A DNA stretch of 64,000 bases. Origin: Helichrysum umbraculigerum. Taxonomy: Eukaryota > Streptophyta > Magnoliopsida > Asterales > Asteraceae. A program made the position numbers and the translations under genes. The DNA is taken from the NCBI GenBank assembly GCA_949592205.1, contig CATIUR010000003.1, positions 164,661,759 through 164,725,758 of the forward strand. Direction: 5' to 3'. This document shows positions 1-12,477 of this stretch, in pieces. The notes beneath the pieces were generated by a model that made no database searches, was not told the DNA's origin, and worked only from the letters and a program-made list of their open reading frames with translations. Position 1 is the stretch's first letter, and each line of letters starts with the position of its first letter.

Positions 1-207
1 TGGAGGATACCTCGGGCGCTCGGAAAAGTAGTCGTCCCAAAGACGTTGTTGGGCACCTTCACGGTCTCTTGGAATGTAGCTTCGGTTGCGTGGTGTTCTT
101 GAACTTTGTCCGGCGTCACTACTTAGTTGAGCTTGGTATTGTTGCAAAAGTTGCCACATGTTGTCATCGTCGGAGTCGGATCCGCAAATCTTATTTATCG
201 AATCCAT
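1..207 (-). CDS. PIF/Harbinger transposase, N-terminal fragment
   Basis: The frame opens at an ATG at 207 and stays open to the window edge (69 codons). It begins MDSINKICGSDSDDD and continues through a GQSSR.PR.R.YIP.DREGAQ stretch and LWDDYFSERPRYPP. The second copy at 29508 has the same layout (MDSINLICESSSEDE, then the same linker and LWDDYFSEHPKYPP). This is the region before the DDE nuclease domain, so no catalytic residue is visible here. The part seen has no stop codon, unlike the other copy. Whether the full gene is intact cannot be judged. Confidence 0.75.
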   Translation of the reverse strand, partial: MDSINKICGSDSDDDNMWQLLQQYQAQLSSDAGQSSRTPRNRSYIPRDREGAQQRLWDDYFSERPRYPP

Positions 208-415
208 TTTGTGAAATTATGTGATGAAAATGGTATAAAATGGTGTAGAAAATATATTAGATGGATGTGTATAATGGTGGTGAAAGTGGATGGAATATTT
301 ATTAAAAATGATGAGGAAAGTGTGGGAAGTAGAAGTGTATAAAATAGTGAAGAAAGTTTATAAAATAAAGGTTAAAGTAGTTTGATTTTGATGAAAATGG
401 AGTGTGAATGGTGTA

Positions 416-430
416 ATATATATAGATATA
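416..430 (-). promoter_or_regulatory. TATA-like box of the Harbinger transposase gene
   Basis: On the minus strand this reads as a TATATATTA-type stretch about 210 bases before the transposase ATG. The same CTATATATA-like stretch lies at a comparable place in the second Harbinger copy (near 29650-29662). Position and conservation between copies are the only support. Confidence 0.35.
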
Positions 431-802
431 GAAGTGGTTTGGAAAAAATTTTAAAAAATTTTGAAAAAAACGGGTGGGGAGCGTCCATATTTTTTTTGAA
501 TTTTTTTTTTTTTTTTTTTTTTTTTGTAGTTCAAACGGTAACTTTTTAAAAAAAAAAACGTTTTTTTTTTAAAAAACCGAATTAAACTTCAAAAGAAAAA
601 GGGAAAAGAAATTAAAAAAACGCGTGGGACCCACAAAAACGCCAAAATCGTCCCGTTATTCGAGTGAGAACGCCGGCCAGAACGCCGCGTTAGCGGCGTT
701 CTGGCGTTGTGGAGGCTGAGAACGCGGGCCACGTCCTTGCGTTACAGATGGTCTCATATCTCATAATTTTGTTTTTATACACATGTAATATATCTTTATA
801 AG

Positions 803-1211
803 GTAAGGTTCAAATGAGACTAAAAATTTGTGTGAGAATAGAGGAACCAATGATATGGTGTCATGTGTACAAAGAGAATACAAAACCCATTTACCCCTTA
901 AATTAAATATCTCACAAACGACAAATCGAAAAATTATGAAAATTGCACCATTAGATTCAGCGTTTAATCCTCTTCGATTTGCCGTCCATTAAGGCATACT
1001 TTCGACGAGTTTTTTTTTCATTATTTTTAGTGGGTTTCACATTACTAACACGTGTGTTACAGTGTTGCGTTTAGGGTTTAGGGACGAAACCCAAACTCCC
1101 AACCCTAAACCCTAACCCCTAAACCCTAAACCCTAAACGCTTTATAAAACTCTAAACCCTAAATCATACTAAACCCTAAACCCTGCTAAACCCTAACCCT
1201 AAACCCTGCTA

Positions 1212-1244
<33 letters not shown>

Positions 1245-1542
1245 ACCCTGAATCAAATGTATAATCAATCACTAACACATGTGTTACTAATATGTAAAAC
1301 CCACCAAAAAATGAAAAAAAAAAAGTTCGTCGGAAGTATGCCTTGATGGACGGCAAATCGAAGAGGATAAAGCGCTGAAAAATATGGTGCAATTTTCATG
1401 ATTTTTCGACTTGTCGTTTGTGAGATATTTAATTTTTAAAAACGTGGATGAGAGAGAAAAAAGTGACACACTGACACATGGCATATTGTGGTTGGTTTCC
1501 CCATTCTCACACAAAATAAATGATCTCAATTGAACCCTTCTC
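803..1542. mobile_element. Fold-back Mutator-like element with telomere-like core, copy 1
   Basis: Two inverted arms of roughly 250 bases flank a core of CCCTAAA-type repeats. Left arm features (TTGTGTGAGAAT, TCACAAACGACAA, GATTTGCCGTCCAT, ACTAACACGTGTGTTAC) recur inverted in the right arm. TATCTTTATAAG at 791-802 is repeated at 1543-1554, so a target-site duplication of 9-12 bases is clear. It lies 62 bases upstream of GLR exon 3 and so probably sits in a GLR intron. A second copy is at 55797-58843. Confidence 0.8.
1068..1252. repeat. Interstitial telomere-like repeats inside the fold-back element
   Basis: Degenerate CCCTAAA units (Arabidopsis-type telomere repeat) are mixed with CCCTAA, CCCTGCTAAA and CCCTAACC variants. 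They are internal to a mobile element with its own target-site duplication, so this is not a chromosome end. Confidence 0.85.
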
Positions 1543-1604
1543 TATCTTTATAAGTAACAATAACATAACCTTCTTCATGCTGAACATAATTCCAATCTTT
1601 GCAG

Positions 1605-3192
1605 ACTTGCCAGGCTGTGGTGGGAGATGTAACTATACGGGGTAATCGAACCAATTACGTTGATTTTACAATTCCCTATCTGAGTTCAGAAATTTATATG
1701 CTTGTGCATGCTGTTCATGAGGGGAAAGAATCTCTCTGGACATTCTCAAGACCTTTTACCCCAAGACTATGGTTAGCACTAGTTTTGGCGTATATCTTAA
1801 CCGGAGTTGCCATTGCATTTTTGGAATATCGTAAACGCAACCCAAAATTTACAGGTCCATTCTACAGGAAAATCCTAATGGTCATGTGGTTTCCTATTTC
1901 GACAGTCTTCTTCCATGAAGGTGTAGTATATAAATTCCTTGCTACCTAGATACATCAATAAGTAATCCTTCTATCTGTTAGTATATTACAGGGTGGTACC
2001 AGATTTTTTTAAGAAATATAAAAAAGTAAATGCTCAGTCAAATTTATCATTATCACAATTATTTCGTATAATGGAAGGATTTGGAACATACTAGCTAGTT
2101 GACTGTTAGCAACAATATGGATATCAAATTGTTGTCTTTTAATTAAATCATGAAGTTGCGAAATAAAGATTACAATGCATCTCTTTTCTAAAATGAGAGA
2201 GTATGACATTAACATTTACGAAGCAAATCAGATGAAAGATTTGTCCCTAATACTTTTTTGCTTGCAGGAAATATACTCAACAAACGCACTAAAATCGTGC
2301 TTGTTATGTGGTTATGTATGATTTTCATAGTACTACAGATCTTCACGGCTACACTGTCCTCATGGTTGACTCTAGATCAACTGTATCCCATATTTCCTTC
2401 AACATGGGAAAATGTCGGATATCAAAATGGGTCCTTCGTAAAGGGTTTTATAACTCAACAATATAATTGTTCTGGCACTTTAGTGCCTCTATACAGTATG
2501 GAAGATTTTAAGAACGCTTTGTCAAATGGCAGTGTAAATGTTGTAATTGATGAGCTCCCCTATATTGAACTTTACCTTGCCAAGTATGGGTCCAAGTACA
2601 TGAAAGTTGGACCTATAAAACAGGAATCCGGCCTTGCATTTGTGAGTCTTCTCTTCTCTGCTTTCTCACTGATCTCTAGCATATAATTACTTCATTTGAG
2701 GTGCTGCATGTTCATTGTGTTTCTCTTGCATGCTACCATTATTTCATCTACAGCTTGTATTCTACTTCTCTAATTAACCTTATTTGTTTAATACTCCAGG
2801 CATTTCCTCTTGGATCTCCATTATTACAAAACTTTTCCAGGGCAGTCATAAATGTCACTGAAAGTGAAACTATGATGGACATGAAGAAGAAATATCTCAG
2901 ATTCTCTAGTCCTGATGATTCACAAACTGATAAAGTCCTTCCACAAAGTCTGGGTGTTAACAGTTTTATTGTACTCTTCATAATCATGGGGATTGTGATT
3001 ATAGCAACTATTATCTCATCAGAAGTTATTGGAGATGATGACACAGAGGAAAATGAACAAGTGACAATATTCGTTATAAATTATATCATATACATGGATA
3101 TAGCTACTATTATCTTGTCAGATATTGCTCTTCGGCGTAGAGATATTAGAAATGAAGTGTCCCAGTTAGTTCTGGTTAACATTCCAGCTTAG
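1605..3192 (+). CDS. Glutamate receptor-like channel, 3' part (exons 3-5)
   Basis: Three exons, 1605-1920, 2268-2641 and 2800-3192, join in frame with GT-AG introns and give the last 360 residues of a plant GLR channel. Exon 1605-1920 carries the end of ligand-binding lobe S1 (GDVTIRGNR with the conserved agonist-binding Arg, then DFTIPYL), M1 and the pore loop. Exon 2268-2641 carries M3 with the gate motif as IFTATLSS, then S2 including the IDELPY motif. The last exon carries the end of S2 and M4. Exon lengths match the intact copy at 34360-36684 (316 identical; 374 against 380; 393 against 366). Its tail is longer and has a near-repeat of the IATII.S element after M4. The first two exons are not in the window: transposons occupy 1-753 and 803-1542. 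It may be a gene with a distant 5' end or a remnant. Confidence 0.85.
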
Positions 3193-3233
3193 CATGTATA
3201 TATGTTTATTAGGTGTGTGTGCATGCATATATA

Positions 3234-3989
3234 GGGAGGTGATCCCTACACACTCATTTTTATTTTTTAGTCCATACACACTACTGAATACAAAGTGACT
3301 ACTTAATTAATATTTCATTCTTTTTTACTAATTAACCCTCTTGGATTTTCATCTTAACAACAATACAAACATAATTCAAATTTCTTTAGTATGATAAGTT
3401 GCGTTACCTTAAAACGTGGTACTGTACCCAACCATAATCTCCAGGAATTGAACATCGCCATTCAACATTAAATGAAAAAGATAAATAAAAATTATACACT
3501 AGAAAAGCAATATAATCCCGATATGACGTAAAACCACATACATTATTACATATATATGTAGACATATATACATATACAGCTCTACATGGCTTAAAAATGA
3601 GATCAAGAAACAATTAATTGCTTACCAGTTATTTACATACATAATTTAATATCACAAAAACTCAATGACAATTAACAATCACCAATGTCTTGAATTGAAT
3701 TGATTTGATATCAATTCAATGAATCTGTGAAGTAAGGGTTTTAAATACAAAAGAAATGCTCCATTATTGTATGTGTATAACAACAATATGTATGTATATT
3801 TAATTAAAACGGAAATAAATTAGAGATGATATTTTCATCGTATGTGTGTTAAACAGATTAGGCAGTGAAGTACGTTGTGGAGTCTAGTATGAAGATTTGA
3901 GGTTAAATGATAGATTAGGGGTGAAATAGTCACTTTGTATTAATAAGTGTGTGTATTGACTAAAAATGAGTGTGTGAGGATCACCTCCC
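3234..3989. mobile_element. Fold-back MITE
   Basis: Left end GGGAGGTGATCC, CACACTCATTTTTA and AATACAAAGTGACTA recur inverted at the right end. The element is 756 bases and begins 41 bases after the GLR stop codon. The GGG..CCC ends are like those of the Mutator-type MITEs elsewhere in the window. I could not confirm a target-site duplication (ATATA before, ATATT after). Confidence 0.65.
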
Positions 3990-4595
3990 ATATTTCCTAG
4001 ATCTCTTTTTAAGACAAATAAATGATTATTTACAAATTAAAATTATTATTTACCATCCACATCAAAAGTGCACAAATGCATGTATACTTTCAATAAAACA
4101 ATTGTAAAAGCACCGAGTTGTTACAGCATCCTAGTTGGTAGTTACCCACTTACTGCTGTTCATGGGTAACTTCAAAACCCCCTGTAAAATATCAATGCAC
4201 TTTTTTGCGCAAACAACTCGTGTGAAACTGTACAAAAAGACAAAAAGTAGGGTAACAAAACATACACAATCAAAGACATGGTGATTATAGCATTTAAACT
4301 ATCCACCAAAACAACTCAAAAAACTGAACAAGTATCACACTTGATCATCAGATCATGAAATGAGACTTTTGTCCACCTTAATCTCCATATACTGTTGCAC
4401 CTTAATCATCGTATCATTATCCTGTGATTATTTTCAAAACAGTGATGGTAAGTTACATAGAAGAAATGAGACTTTTGTCAAACTTATAGGTGGCAAAACA
4501 GGTAGGTCCAGCAAAAGTTTGATTGTGTATTGTTTAATTAAAAAGAGATCTAGGAAAGTTAATAGATAGATTGGAAAGAAGAGTACCAAAGCATA
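3990..4595. other. Intergenic, no gene seen
   Basis: AT-rich sequence between the MITE and the profilin stop codon. A short frame at 4360-4569 starts with a hydrophobic stretch, but it has no recognisable domain and contains an internal repeat (GAAATGAGACTTTTGTC at about 4357 and 4463). I do not call it a gene. Confidence 0.5.
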
Positions 4596-6842
4596 TTAAA
4601 GACCCTTATCGAGGAGGCAGTCACCAAGCCTTTCAACAATCATGTTACACTGGCCGGGAGTCATCGGCTCATCGTAGATCCCAAAGATTATAGCCATTCC
4701 AGTCTTCTTAACAGTAACGCCTCCAAGTCCCCGTAACCAAAGCAATAATTATCAGAATGTGGCAACTGAATTCATTCACAAACAGAGTAGAAGCTTATTC
4801 AACGTAAACAGGTAAACCAAAATTTAATGAATAAAACAGGTCAATACAAGTTCGGGTTGATCCAAAGCTTTATAGACCAAATTTTGGCAGTTTTTTTCTC
4901 TATAACTAGTGTCATAAACAGGATTACAAAATCCATTACTACTTCAATCTTATCCATCATTCATGGAGCGGTTCAACCCGATGTTTTGCTGATGAATGTG
5001 TGACACCAAATTGAAAACCAAATGATTTGAAATCTGACAAAAATCTAAACACTACAAACAACTGACTTCTCGAAACTATACTTGGCTTTCAGTTTTAAAG
5101 TCAAGAGAAAATGAAAGGTGTAAAACCAAACTCTATAAGATTGAGCAATTATAGACGAACTATGAAATGCAAATGCTAAAGAACCCATCATTCTCAGCAC
5201 ACGGCATCACCCATTTTAAACTGCATAGCCTTTTTTTCATAATCCAAAGGAGTTGCAACAAAATGACTCTCATAAGGGTAAGAAAAGTTGTTAGTCTTTC
5301 AACACTTGTACAGACGTCAAACTATAGACAATTATTAAAGCAATAACAGTTTATATTCAATACCTTTTTGCCACGAATAACAGCTCCAGCCTCGCCTTGG
5401 ATAACCATATACTTGGCCCCACCAAGGTGTAAGCCAGTTGGAGCAAGTGAGCCAGGCTCGTTGAAGTCATTAATGATTGCAGTTATTTCCTCTGGCTTCA
5501 CCTGTTGCAGCAGCCAAAGAATAGATGTTAGTTCAGCAATTACACTGGCAGAAATACGCTTACAAACTTCATTTAAAAGACAATATTCATACTACAATGG
5601 TGATGGACAATTTGCTAGATTTGGATGACAAAAATGAAGAATTATTTCCTCAAAGGCAATAAAAGATATATCCAAGGGATGCTAATCAACAGATCACATT
5701 TCTATGTATATTCTTAAAAACGAGTTAAACTTGACCATCCACATACATACACACGCTCTACTCAATTTCCTTTGCTCTTCTCGCGTTTCAAGTTGACATA
5801 CACTCAACTTAGATTTTATGAGATATAACATTTGGACGAATATGTAAATCCTCCAAATTATACCGCATCACTACCGATCGTTACGCCACTCTGCCATCCC
5901 TAGCTCATTATCGGATTATCCATCATACTCTCACTACGTTACAATCCTCAACCACGGACATCAGCAAACTTATCTCATAGATCTGATTATATCATCATGC
6001 ATGTCAGCAATCAACAATTTCATCACTCAATACTCTGTCATTTGTTCACTGTCACACACACATATATTTTATTCAACATTAATCAGATCTAGAACCTATA
6101 CAGCCTTCAGACTAGAATCAAATCCAACAATCAAGTCCATATCTATCTATTAATCATGAAACCTCAATATTACATTTACTTGACATCCTAGGGCTCGTAA
6201 ACACATCATGCAACCTAATAACTACAAGTTTCATAATCAATCGCTAATCTAGATCAACAAATCAACATCTCGAAGCACAAATCGAAACATAAGGATAAGT
6301 ATACAACAGATCAGATCTGAAACTTAATCAACAGTTAACAGAGTTGTTGAAGGAATCAATTGAAGTCAAAATTGGGTCAAATGAGTAAAATTAGGACAAA
6401 ATGTAAATAAGTGAAGGACCTGAGGGAAATTAGCAGACTGAGCCCAAATACTGCCGTCATGACCGACGATAGCAGCAGCAGAGAGATGATTGCCTTCGAT
6501 CTCACTCATCAAGTGATCATCAATGTACACTTGCCACGACAGATCACGACCACAATCATGTCCACGGTCATGACCCCCATTATATATGGTGATCTTCAAA
6601 GAGGCTTTCTCAAAGCCCCTAAACTCGACTCTGTAAATGTGATCAACGAGGCTCGTGGTCATTGTCTCTTCGGTGAAGAGTCCGTGCACCGGAAGTTGGT
6701 GCTCCTGTAGCAGTTTTTGCTGAAACCGTGAGGACATTTTGCGGCCTTGCGGGCTGATTTCAGTATTAATTTCATAGAATTCGGATCGTGGCACTTTGGC
6801 TTCAAGAACAATCCAGTACGGTGTATTTAACACCACAGTCAT
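4596..6842 (-). pseudogene. Profilin gene with lost ATG and lost splice acceptor, behind a ~100-codon upstream frame
   Basis: Profilin binds monomeric actin, poly-proline and phosphoinositides in the cytosol. Exons on the minus strand are 6842/6542-6420, 5501-5364 and 4730-4596. The coded parts SWQVYIDDHL, SAAAIVGHDGSIWAQ, GLHLGGAKYMVIQGEAGAV, GIYDEPMTPGQCNM and the end ERLGDCLLDKGL are typical. From the usual start the product would be 131 residues, the standard plant length. Two key sites are abnormal. The start codon position holds CTG (CTGTCGTGGCAA). The intron before exon 3 ends CGG instead of AG (donor GT is normal). Upstream of the CTG the frame stays open for 100 codons to an ATG at 6842; this part (MTVVLNTPYW..., FRGFEKASLKITIYNGG) matches nothing I recognise. 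Likely a decaying gene, but a fused N-terminal exon with a rare GT-GG intron is possible. A hAT-like element begins about 25 bases upstream of 6842. Confidence 0.8.
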
Positions 6843-7231
6843 TGAAGTCCCTTTCCTGTGGCCGACAAGGGGTGTTATTCGGATGGATTGTTCGGATTTT
6901 GGATTATTCGGATCGGATTAATCGGATTTTGGACAATCTCAAGTTCATTCTTAATCCAATCCAAATAAGAAATGGATTAATCGGATATGGATTAAATGGT
7001 TCGGATTAATTTTCGGATTAAACGGTTTCATCCGAATAAGCTCAAGTTGAACGTGTGATATCGAGTAAGACTAAATTTACATTTAATAATACAAGTATAT
7101 AAACGAACATAAGATAAGATGAAACGATATATCATATTATAACATCCAAATTCCAATTCCTGCTTCTAACATACAATTTGATCCAAAACATATTCCTAGT
7201 TCCAAAATTAAATACACCTCCAATCAATATA

Positions 7232-9183
7232 TATAACGCCCCTAAATTTGAATACTTTTTTTTTTTTTTTTTACATCGCGGAAGCAATATCCCATATATA
7301 TATAACCTTGGATTATCCAAAATATACACAATCATTTACATAAGTACTTCGTTATATAACTACACAAATTATATGGGCGTTACTTTAACAAAACATTTAA
7401 AGTATTACAAAAATCATCAGAGTTTCATCATTGTCGAACACTCCTTCAATTTACTCCAAGACCCGCCCTTAACAAAATATATTAACCTGCAAGGAGTAAA
7501 CAACGAGGGATTAGCACGAAGCTAAGTGAGTTAACTCATCACTAACACTACACTTAGTTTAACACCATGAGTCTACAACAATTAACACTTTGACTCAACA
7601 TCACTAGAGGATCGGTGGCCCTTGTGGCACCCTCAGCCGCGGTGGCCCACCAAGCGACACTTACACCAACTGCAGGCCAATACAGCGGTTAACCGATAAC
7701 GGTTTGCTACCTTTAGTCAACACAAGCTCTATTCACAACACATGTTCACAACTCTTGTGTTGACTAACCTGTAACAAAACGTCCAACAAGTTGACCTCTT
7801 TAACACATTTATCAATAGATCTCTTAACTCTTGCTTACTAATTCACAAAACTCTTAACACACGAATGCAACAAATAACACTTGAAGTAACCACATAAGTG
7901 ATCACTAAATATAGTGAGAGATCAAAGTCCACTCACCTGTATCGATTCCGTCTCCACTCAAAGTTCTAACTTTATTGAGTCTTCGGCGGTTCTGAAACAT
8001 ACAAGAAATCCAAGTCAATCTCAAATCATACTAGATATACTTAATATTCCCCATCAACATATACGAAGCAATATCAATACAATGTACAAGCTAAATTACA
8101 TAATTAAGCTCAATTGAAAGTCGCCCAGTCTAAACATGGGAATACGATCGTATTCAATTGAGTACGCCGTATTCCCATGAATACGGTCCACGAGTACGCC
8201 GTACTCCAGGGAATACGACCGTATTCAAGTGAATACGCCGTACTCCCAACCATTTTCCAGCTCAGTTTTGATCAGACCTTTATTTAAGGAGTACGATCTG
8301 GAATACGATTGGGAATACGCCGTACTCCCAGGAATACGAACGTACTCCCTGGAATACGATCGTATTCCCTCGTCTTCCAGGCCTGCGATTCTGCACTATT
8401 CATGTTCGAACCAAAAATCTCCAAATCAACCAAACTCAGCTTTTATACTCGAAATTTATCAATATTTAGCTACTATAACTTCTAGTAACCTTATACACAT
8501 AAGATTCAAACAACAATTCTTCACAAATCATCAAAATCACCTATAATCTAAATAACATATTTTCAAACCAAACTCAAGTATTCACAACTAGTTCTTCATG
8601 TAATCAACCTATTTTATGCTCACAAAGTTCATGTAATCATCTTACAAACGTCAATTCAACTTATCTCACTACAATTTACACTTTTCATCAATTTACATAA
8701 CATTCAAAATTTTGGATTAAACATGAAACTTACCTACAAATAAGAGAGCAAGAACATGATGGAGATGATAATGAGTTCAAGGATTTAAGCTTCAATCTTC
8801 AATCAATTTGGTTCAAGCTTTTGATTTGATAAGGATTTGAGTTTGATTTTAGTTAGGTTTAGAACTTGTTGAGGAAATGGGAAATTTGGGGAAAATATGA
8901 TCGGCCTCCCCTTTTTATTAAAACCGATCCATTTACTTTACAGTACAATATTATACTACTTTTTACTCTATTGTCTGGAACCTAAATACCAATTGCGAAA
9001 AAATTATTTTATTTTACCGTCGTCTAAGATTATTTAAAACAATTAATATTTTACTAGTCACAATATCTCCTGAGACTTATTTACCTATTAATTTCACAAT
9101 CAAACATATTTAAATAATTAAATTTAAGTATTTAAATTTAACGAAATAACTGATTCTACTGGGCCCAATTTCAGGGTGTTACA
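7232..9183 (-). mobile_element. Solo LTR, family B (copy B1)
   Basis: A 1952-base LTR with no internal region. ATATA at 7227-7231 is repeated exactly at 9184-9188. In the minus orientation it starts TGTAACACCC and ends GGGGCGTTATA, so the termini are TG..TA and not TG..CA. The second family member (44879-49527) has the same TA end. A TATA-like stretch lies between GATCGG and CCGATC near 8899-8929. Confidence 0.85.
8140..8368. repeat. Array of short palindromes inside LTR B1
   Basis: At least seven near-palindromes of the form GARTACG-NN-CGTAYTC, for example GAATACGATCGTATTC, GAGTACGCCGTACTC and GAATACGACCGTATTC. The array lies 0.8-1.05 kb from the LTR 5' end (minus orientation). Confidence 0.9.
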
Positions 9184-9720
9184 ATATAATCCAAAAGATG
9201 AGTCCCAAAACCACCAAAAAGTATTAAATCTTCTTTTCTTAAGTTCATAGCATCCAAAATGTCAGACCTCCGTTCTTCAAAAACTGAAAAAATAGTAACT
9301 CTTTATGCGTTTATTTCTTACACAAAGTAGTAAAGTACAATATGTAATAGCAATTAAAAAAGAAAGTTTATACATGTTACTTGCAAATTTATCTCCAATT
9401 TTGACTAGAAGTACCAATATCTTCCAATTCTACATAAATATCTAATATATTATATTTGTGATTAATTTTTAATTTCTTATATGGTAACATTAATATCTAA
9501 TATATTATTAAATAAATATTATTTAATTATTGGATTCTTATTTGGATTATACGGATATATCCAAACAATTTAATTTTGATCCTTAATCCTATCCGTGTAT
9601 CCATTTAAGTAATTCATAATCCGTTTAAGCAATCCGTAATCCAAATAATCATGTCCATTTAACCTAAATCAGATTGGATCGGATGAACTATTCGAATTCC
9701 GGATAAAAGTGACACCCCTA

Positions 9721-10250
9721 GCCCCGAGTTCTCCACCACAGGGAAACTCGGGAAAACGCCGCTGTTAATAAAAAGAATACTAACTATTAAGATTAACACT
9801 AATTGATATCTATCTATATCTGTATTAATTAATATATATAAGAAAAACCATTAAAGAATCTACACCCTTAATTTTTAGATAATCCTTCAAAAAACAACCC
9901 TAGGATTAAACCATCACATCATTTAATTGTACAGTAAAAGACTATTATGCCCTTGATTAATTTAAACTTATCATCCTCATAATATCTTTTAGACAAGTCT
10001 ACATTTAATAGCTATTTAATAAAATTTAAAATTTGTAATTGTTTCCTTAATTATTGAATGATTCAACTTTCAAAAAAAAATTATTTTTCTATTTCTTTAT
10101 GTGGAAGCTTTTTCAATTTCAAAGATAATCAAAATAATCTTCTTTCTTTCTTACAATCGAATAATTTTTTGTTGTTGTTGATTTTGCATCATTTCATTTT
10201 CTAAAATCGATTTGTTCCTTTATTTCTTTCCTTGAAACTCAAATCCTTTT
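9721..10250. other. Intergenic, nothing recognised
   Basis: AT-rich sequence between the hAT-like element and the CACTA element. No gene, RNA or repeat structure seen. Confidence 0.5.
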
Positions 10251-12477
10251 CACTACTACAGAATGGCATAAAAGGACCGGTTGAAAAGTCTATGTAGAGC
10301 GGTTCTGGAGCCGGTCTTGATGGAGCAGGTCTAATTGGGAAAAATCAAAGAGACCGGTTTAAAAACCAGTCTAGATAACCATATGAAGACCGGTTGTATT
10401 AGTTGGTGGCGGGAGTTCAAGGAGACCATCTAGACCTCCTTAACATCAACCGGTCTTAATGTAATATTTAAACTAAAAAAAAAAATTGCAGCTGCTATAT
10501 AACCAAGTCCTTGTTGCTACAAAACCAAAATTCACCGCTATAACTAAAACCACACCATAAACATGATATGTGATCAAATCAAATGGTATTAAAGTTATAT
10601 ATTAACAAATCACCAACAATGTACGTACAAAAGTGCATAAATCATCCTTTAAAATCAAAACAAGACATCAACTTGAATCCAATAAATGTAAATAAAGTAA
10701 CTCTAACATATTTGCATTGTCCTAAACTAGTAACACTAAGTGCAAACTGAAATTCGATTACGATTAACTACAACTACTCAAAAACCTTTTGGAGGACTTC
10801 TAATTAATGCACCACCACTTGCAAAAGCATCTTTAATCTTTCCCATTATCAACTGTTGAAGTCGAGCGTTTGTCCGAGGTCACACCAGCTCTAAAAAATA
10901 TAAAATAAAGATTATTCCGTTGGAGGTCTAATATGAATGCTTGAAATTGATATCTTTATTTTCAACTTATCTTGCTGATGAAGACCACAACAATGATATG
11001 CTCTTAATGACAATTGAACATGTTTAAAAATGTAACGAAGTAATAAATATAAGTTCTACATCAAAACTGAAATACACAATTCCCTAACTTACCTTTTGAT
11101 ATTTAGGCACATACATCTATCTGTTCTGTATAGCATCTTCATTTCCATGTCCTGTTCAAGTAAAATTGATATGGTCAATTAGACTTTATAGAACAATATA
11201 CAAACAAATTACACGCTCGGGACTCATTTGATCTTGAAGGCATCCTTACTATACCATCCAACTAACAATATGAATATAGTATATCAATATCAACATACAT
11301 GACGATCTTCGACCCAAGTCCTAAGAATAACTTGAACAACATACATACTCAATATATACACAATTTATTCATGATGTTCTTGTAAAATTAAAATAAATGA
11401 AAACATTTATAGAAATTCAAGATTCTTGTTACCTTGCTTATTGATGGTACACAGAATCGCATGAAAGATACAGCTGCAAGCAAAAGCATCGTCACAAGTT
11501 AAAGAGTACAATGATAACATTAGACTAAGACTAAGAATAGGATTTAGACTGAAAGTTAAAAACTATATAAGTTAAAAATAGGATTTAGACAAGGCTACAA
11601 AATAGAATAGATGCCGTGTATTACTATTCGAAATTAAATAATGGTGCTTTTAACATATTATTACATACATTTCAAATTCGTATACATATACATATACAGA
11701 TCCAAGCAATATGTAATGTAGTATGTTTTATACATAGATAGTGCCAACTATATTCTCTGCATCCATACATGATATTTACATACATATTACATTCACAATT
11801 AAGTAATAAAAAAAAAAGTTATCCAAAAATTGACATCTTATTGAATGATAAAGAGGAGTATAACTAATAAATTGGAGTATTAAATAAGTTATTTGATGTT
11901 GTGTCATTGTGTTGGCATTTCCTAAAATAAACAACATTGATTTCTGCCCATCACAACAAGGCATAATAAAGACAATTATGAACAGGGTAAATAAATAGAG
12001 GTAAACCTAACTGAATAAGAAGTATAATTTCTCGATAATATCCATATCTTAATACTATACCCAAAGAGAAATTATGGAAATAAAGGGAAAAAGCAAAAAT
12101 TTTAACAATACCATGATGACAGTGAGTTAGATTCAACCGTATAAACTTTTGATGGTGATAATGGAGTTCGCCCTTACTGATATTACTTGGTGGAAGAAGT
12201 GGTGCGATTGGAGACAACTGAATTGGTGGTAGTGTGTGAGAAATAATGGGGTTTAGATGGAAACAAAGGAAGAAAAGGGAGGGTTAAAAATGTTAAGTTC
12301 CCCCCAAATTCATCTGAAAATTTTTGAATGACCCGCCTGTAACGTTGCTTATTTAGACCGGTTCAATCACACATTAAGACCGGTTCTAACTTATTGTTTT
12401 TGGCGGAGGGCTTTTTTAGACCTGTTTTTTAAACAACCGGTCTAAATGAAGGGGTCTAAATATTCATTTTTGTCATG
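10251..12477. mobile_element. Non-autonomous CACTA (En/Spm-type) element
   Basis: Starts CACTACTACAGAATGG, with TTT before it and TTT after 12477. Both ends carry many copies of the subterminal motif GACCGGT / ACCGGTCT in both directions, typical of CACTA elements. The right end (ending TTTTTGTCATG) is diverged from the left end. No transposase domain is seen; the short frames at 11776-12217 look accidental. Confidence 0.65.

Larger units (their letters stand above)
1..753 (-). mobile_element. PIF/Harbinger element, partial (cut by window edge)
   Basis: The first ~210 bases match, in the same orientation, the start of the transposase gene of the fuller element at 25870-29979. The A/T-rich leader, a TATA-like stretch near 416-430 and the terminal region also match. 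The element ends near 753 with GCGTTACAGATGGTC, the counterpart of the GCGTTACGAACGGTC end of the other copy. The terminal 90 bases hold the inverted motif pair AGAACGCCGCG / CGGCGTTCT. The rest of the element lies left of the window. Confidence 0.8.
6867..9720. mobile_element. hAT-like non-autonomous element split by a solo LTR
   Basis: Left end AAGGGGTGTTATTCGGAT and right end TCCGGATAAAAGTGACACCCCTA are inverted versions of the CACCCCTA-type ends of the element at 20131-20585. The interior near both ends is made of short variants of GGATTAATCGGATTT / AATCCGTTTAAG. The solo LTR at 7232-9183 interrupts it. No clean 8-base target-site duplication was found (GGCCGAC before, CCCCGAG after), so the outer borders are approximate. 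Confidence 0.55.

Noticed and set aside
1068..1252. Chromosome end
   Set aside because: The telomere-like repeats are inside an element with inverted arms and a target-site duplication, and unique sequence continues on both sides.
6411..6710. 99-codon plus-strand frame opposite profilin
   Set aside because: Antisense shadow of exon 1; no recognisable domain.
8229..8546. 105-codon frame on the plus strand
   Set aside because: It runs through the palindromic array of LTR B1; its codons are repeats of GAATACG, not a protein.
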